NCBI RefSeq assembly: GCF_002088935.1
Contig: NZ_NCSS01000006.1
Coordinates: 496,001 to 560,000 of the forward strand
Length of the DNA: 64,000 bases
Direction of reading: 5' to 3'
Source of the DNA: Henriciella litoralis
GTDB lineage: Bacteria > Pseudomonadota > Alphaproteobacteria > Caulobacterales > Hyphomonadaceae
Shown: positions 63,809 to 64,000 of the stretch, piece after piece
How positions within the stretch are numbered: the stretch's first letter is position 1
Layout: each line of letters opens with the position of its first letter
Translations under genes and position numbers: made by a program
Notes under the pieces: model-generated
What the model was told of the DNA's origin: nothing
What the model saw: the letters and a program-made list of their open reading frames with translations, nothing else
The model's database searches: none

Positions 63809-64000
63809 GACGCTGCTTCTAATGGCACAGCCTCAATGATGACAACAGCAGAGGCCCATGGATGATCATCTGTGATGGTGAGGTGAATGAGCGCTTCATG
63901 TCCGTCTGGCAACATCTGTTTCAGACGCTCCGCTGCGCCGCCTGTCAGGGCCATGGTCGGCTTACCGGTTGGCAGGTTGACGACGCCCATATGCTTCCAG
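63805..64000 (-). CDS. acpS: Holo-[acyl-carrier-protein] synthase, C-terminal part
   Basis: The frame is open to the right edge, so only about 64 C-terminal residues are seen. They include [20 protein letters not shown] and a strand ending in [19 protein letters not shown], the AcpS end that forms the trimer interface and binds coenzyme A. AcpS attaches 4'-phosphopantetheine to acyl carrier protein. It is followed directly by rnc (overlap ATGA); the lepB gene often found between them is absent. Confidence 0.88.
   Translation of the reverse strand, partial: WKHMGVVNLPTGKPTMALTGGAAERLKQMLPDGHEALIHLTITDDHPWASAVVIIEAVPLEAAS

Overview
This is chromosomal DNA from an alphaproteobacterium, most likely a member or relative of the Hyphomonadaceae (dimorphic, prosthecate marine bacteria). 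The assignment is inferred from gene content. The window has a bactofilin gene overlapping an M23 peptidase gene (the BacA-LmdC pair known from Hyphomonas neptunium), an RNase E ending in the PNPase-binding GWW motif known from Caulobacter, an LdtR-like MarR regulator, a Bpt-type aminoacyl-tRNA-protein transferase, and the acpS-rnc-era-recO block. DNA is GC-rich and densely coding, with about 58 protein genes and two tRNA genes. I saw no insertion sequence, prophage, CRISPR array or rRNA.

Layout. 1-4420 (+): the tail of a D-Ala-D-Ala carboxypeptidase, then tmk, holB, a TatD nuclease and a metallo-beta-lactamase-fold hydrolase, mostly in overlapping reading frames, then mazG. 4426-7845 (-): a 1139-residue AsmA/YhdP-like envelope protein. 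7926-10321 (+): a Bcp peroxiredoxin, then the M23 peptidase and bactofilin. 10383-15424 (-): prfB with its programmed +1 frameshift, PBP1A and an AmiC-type amidase. 15823-18432 (+): RNase E. 18466-21138 (-): leucine-dehydrogenase-like enzyme, a lipase lipoprotein and an Fe-S type uracil-DNA glycosylase. 21185-24750 (+): pirin, an M28 peptidase lipoprotein and rlmJ. 24761-28462: a membrane histidine kinase (-), a flavin oxidoreductase and a hotdog thioesterase (+).

28501-35217 (-) carries tRNA-Val, lon, clpX, clpP, glnA and glnB. 35456-39315 (+) carries coq4, a histidine phosphatase, an NAD(P)H-hydrate dehydratase, tRNA-Leu and trigger factor. tig therefore lies apart from clpP-clpX-lon and on the other strand. 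39368-45800 is the most accessory-looking part: a 999-residue outer-membrane protein with copper-amine-oxidase-N-like repeats, a predicted barrel and two SdrD/Cna-B-like domains, preceded by a small reading frame and a hairpin. With it lie a monoheme cytochrome c, a small outer-membrane protein, the LdtR-like regulator, a PilZ protein and an acetyltransferase. Two near-identical sequence boxes sit just upstream of the regulator gene and of the outer-membrane gene's small leader frame, which suggests a local regulon.

45821-48296 (+) has hemB and a PBP4-type dacB. 48293-50670 (-) has a DUF1801 protein, a DUF389 membrane protein and a 3-hydroxyisobutyrate-dehydrogenase-like enzyme. 50856-57613 (+) is a possible long operon: a MotB-like protein with no MotA beside it, an SLC13 permease, bpt and a TakP-like TRAP transporter. 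57729-64000 holds lemA and parC (-), an extensin-family protein (+), then recO, era, rnc and the 3' part of acpS (-).

Much of the window serves cell-wall synthesis and shape, protein quality control, nitrogen signalling and genome maintenance. The best candidate for something undescribed is the outer-membrane / LdtR-like / PilZ cluster at 39.4-45.2 kb.
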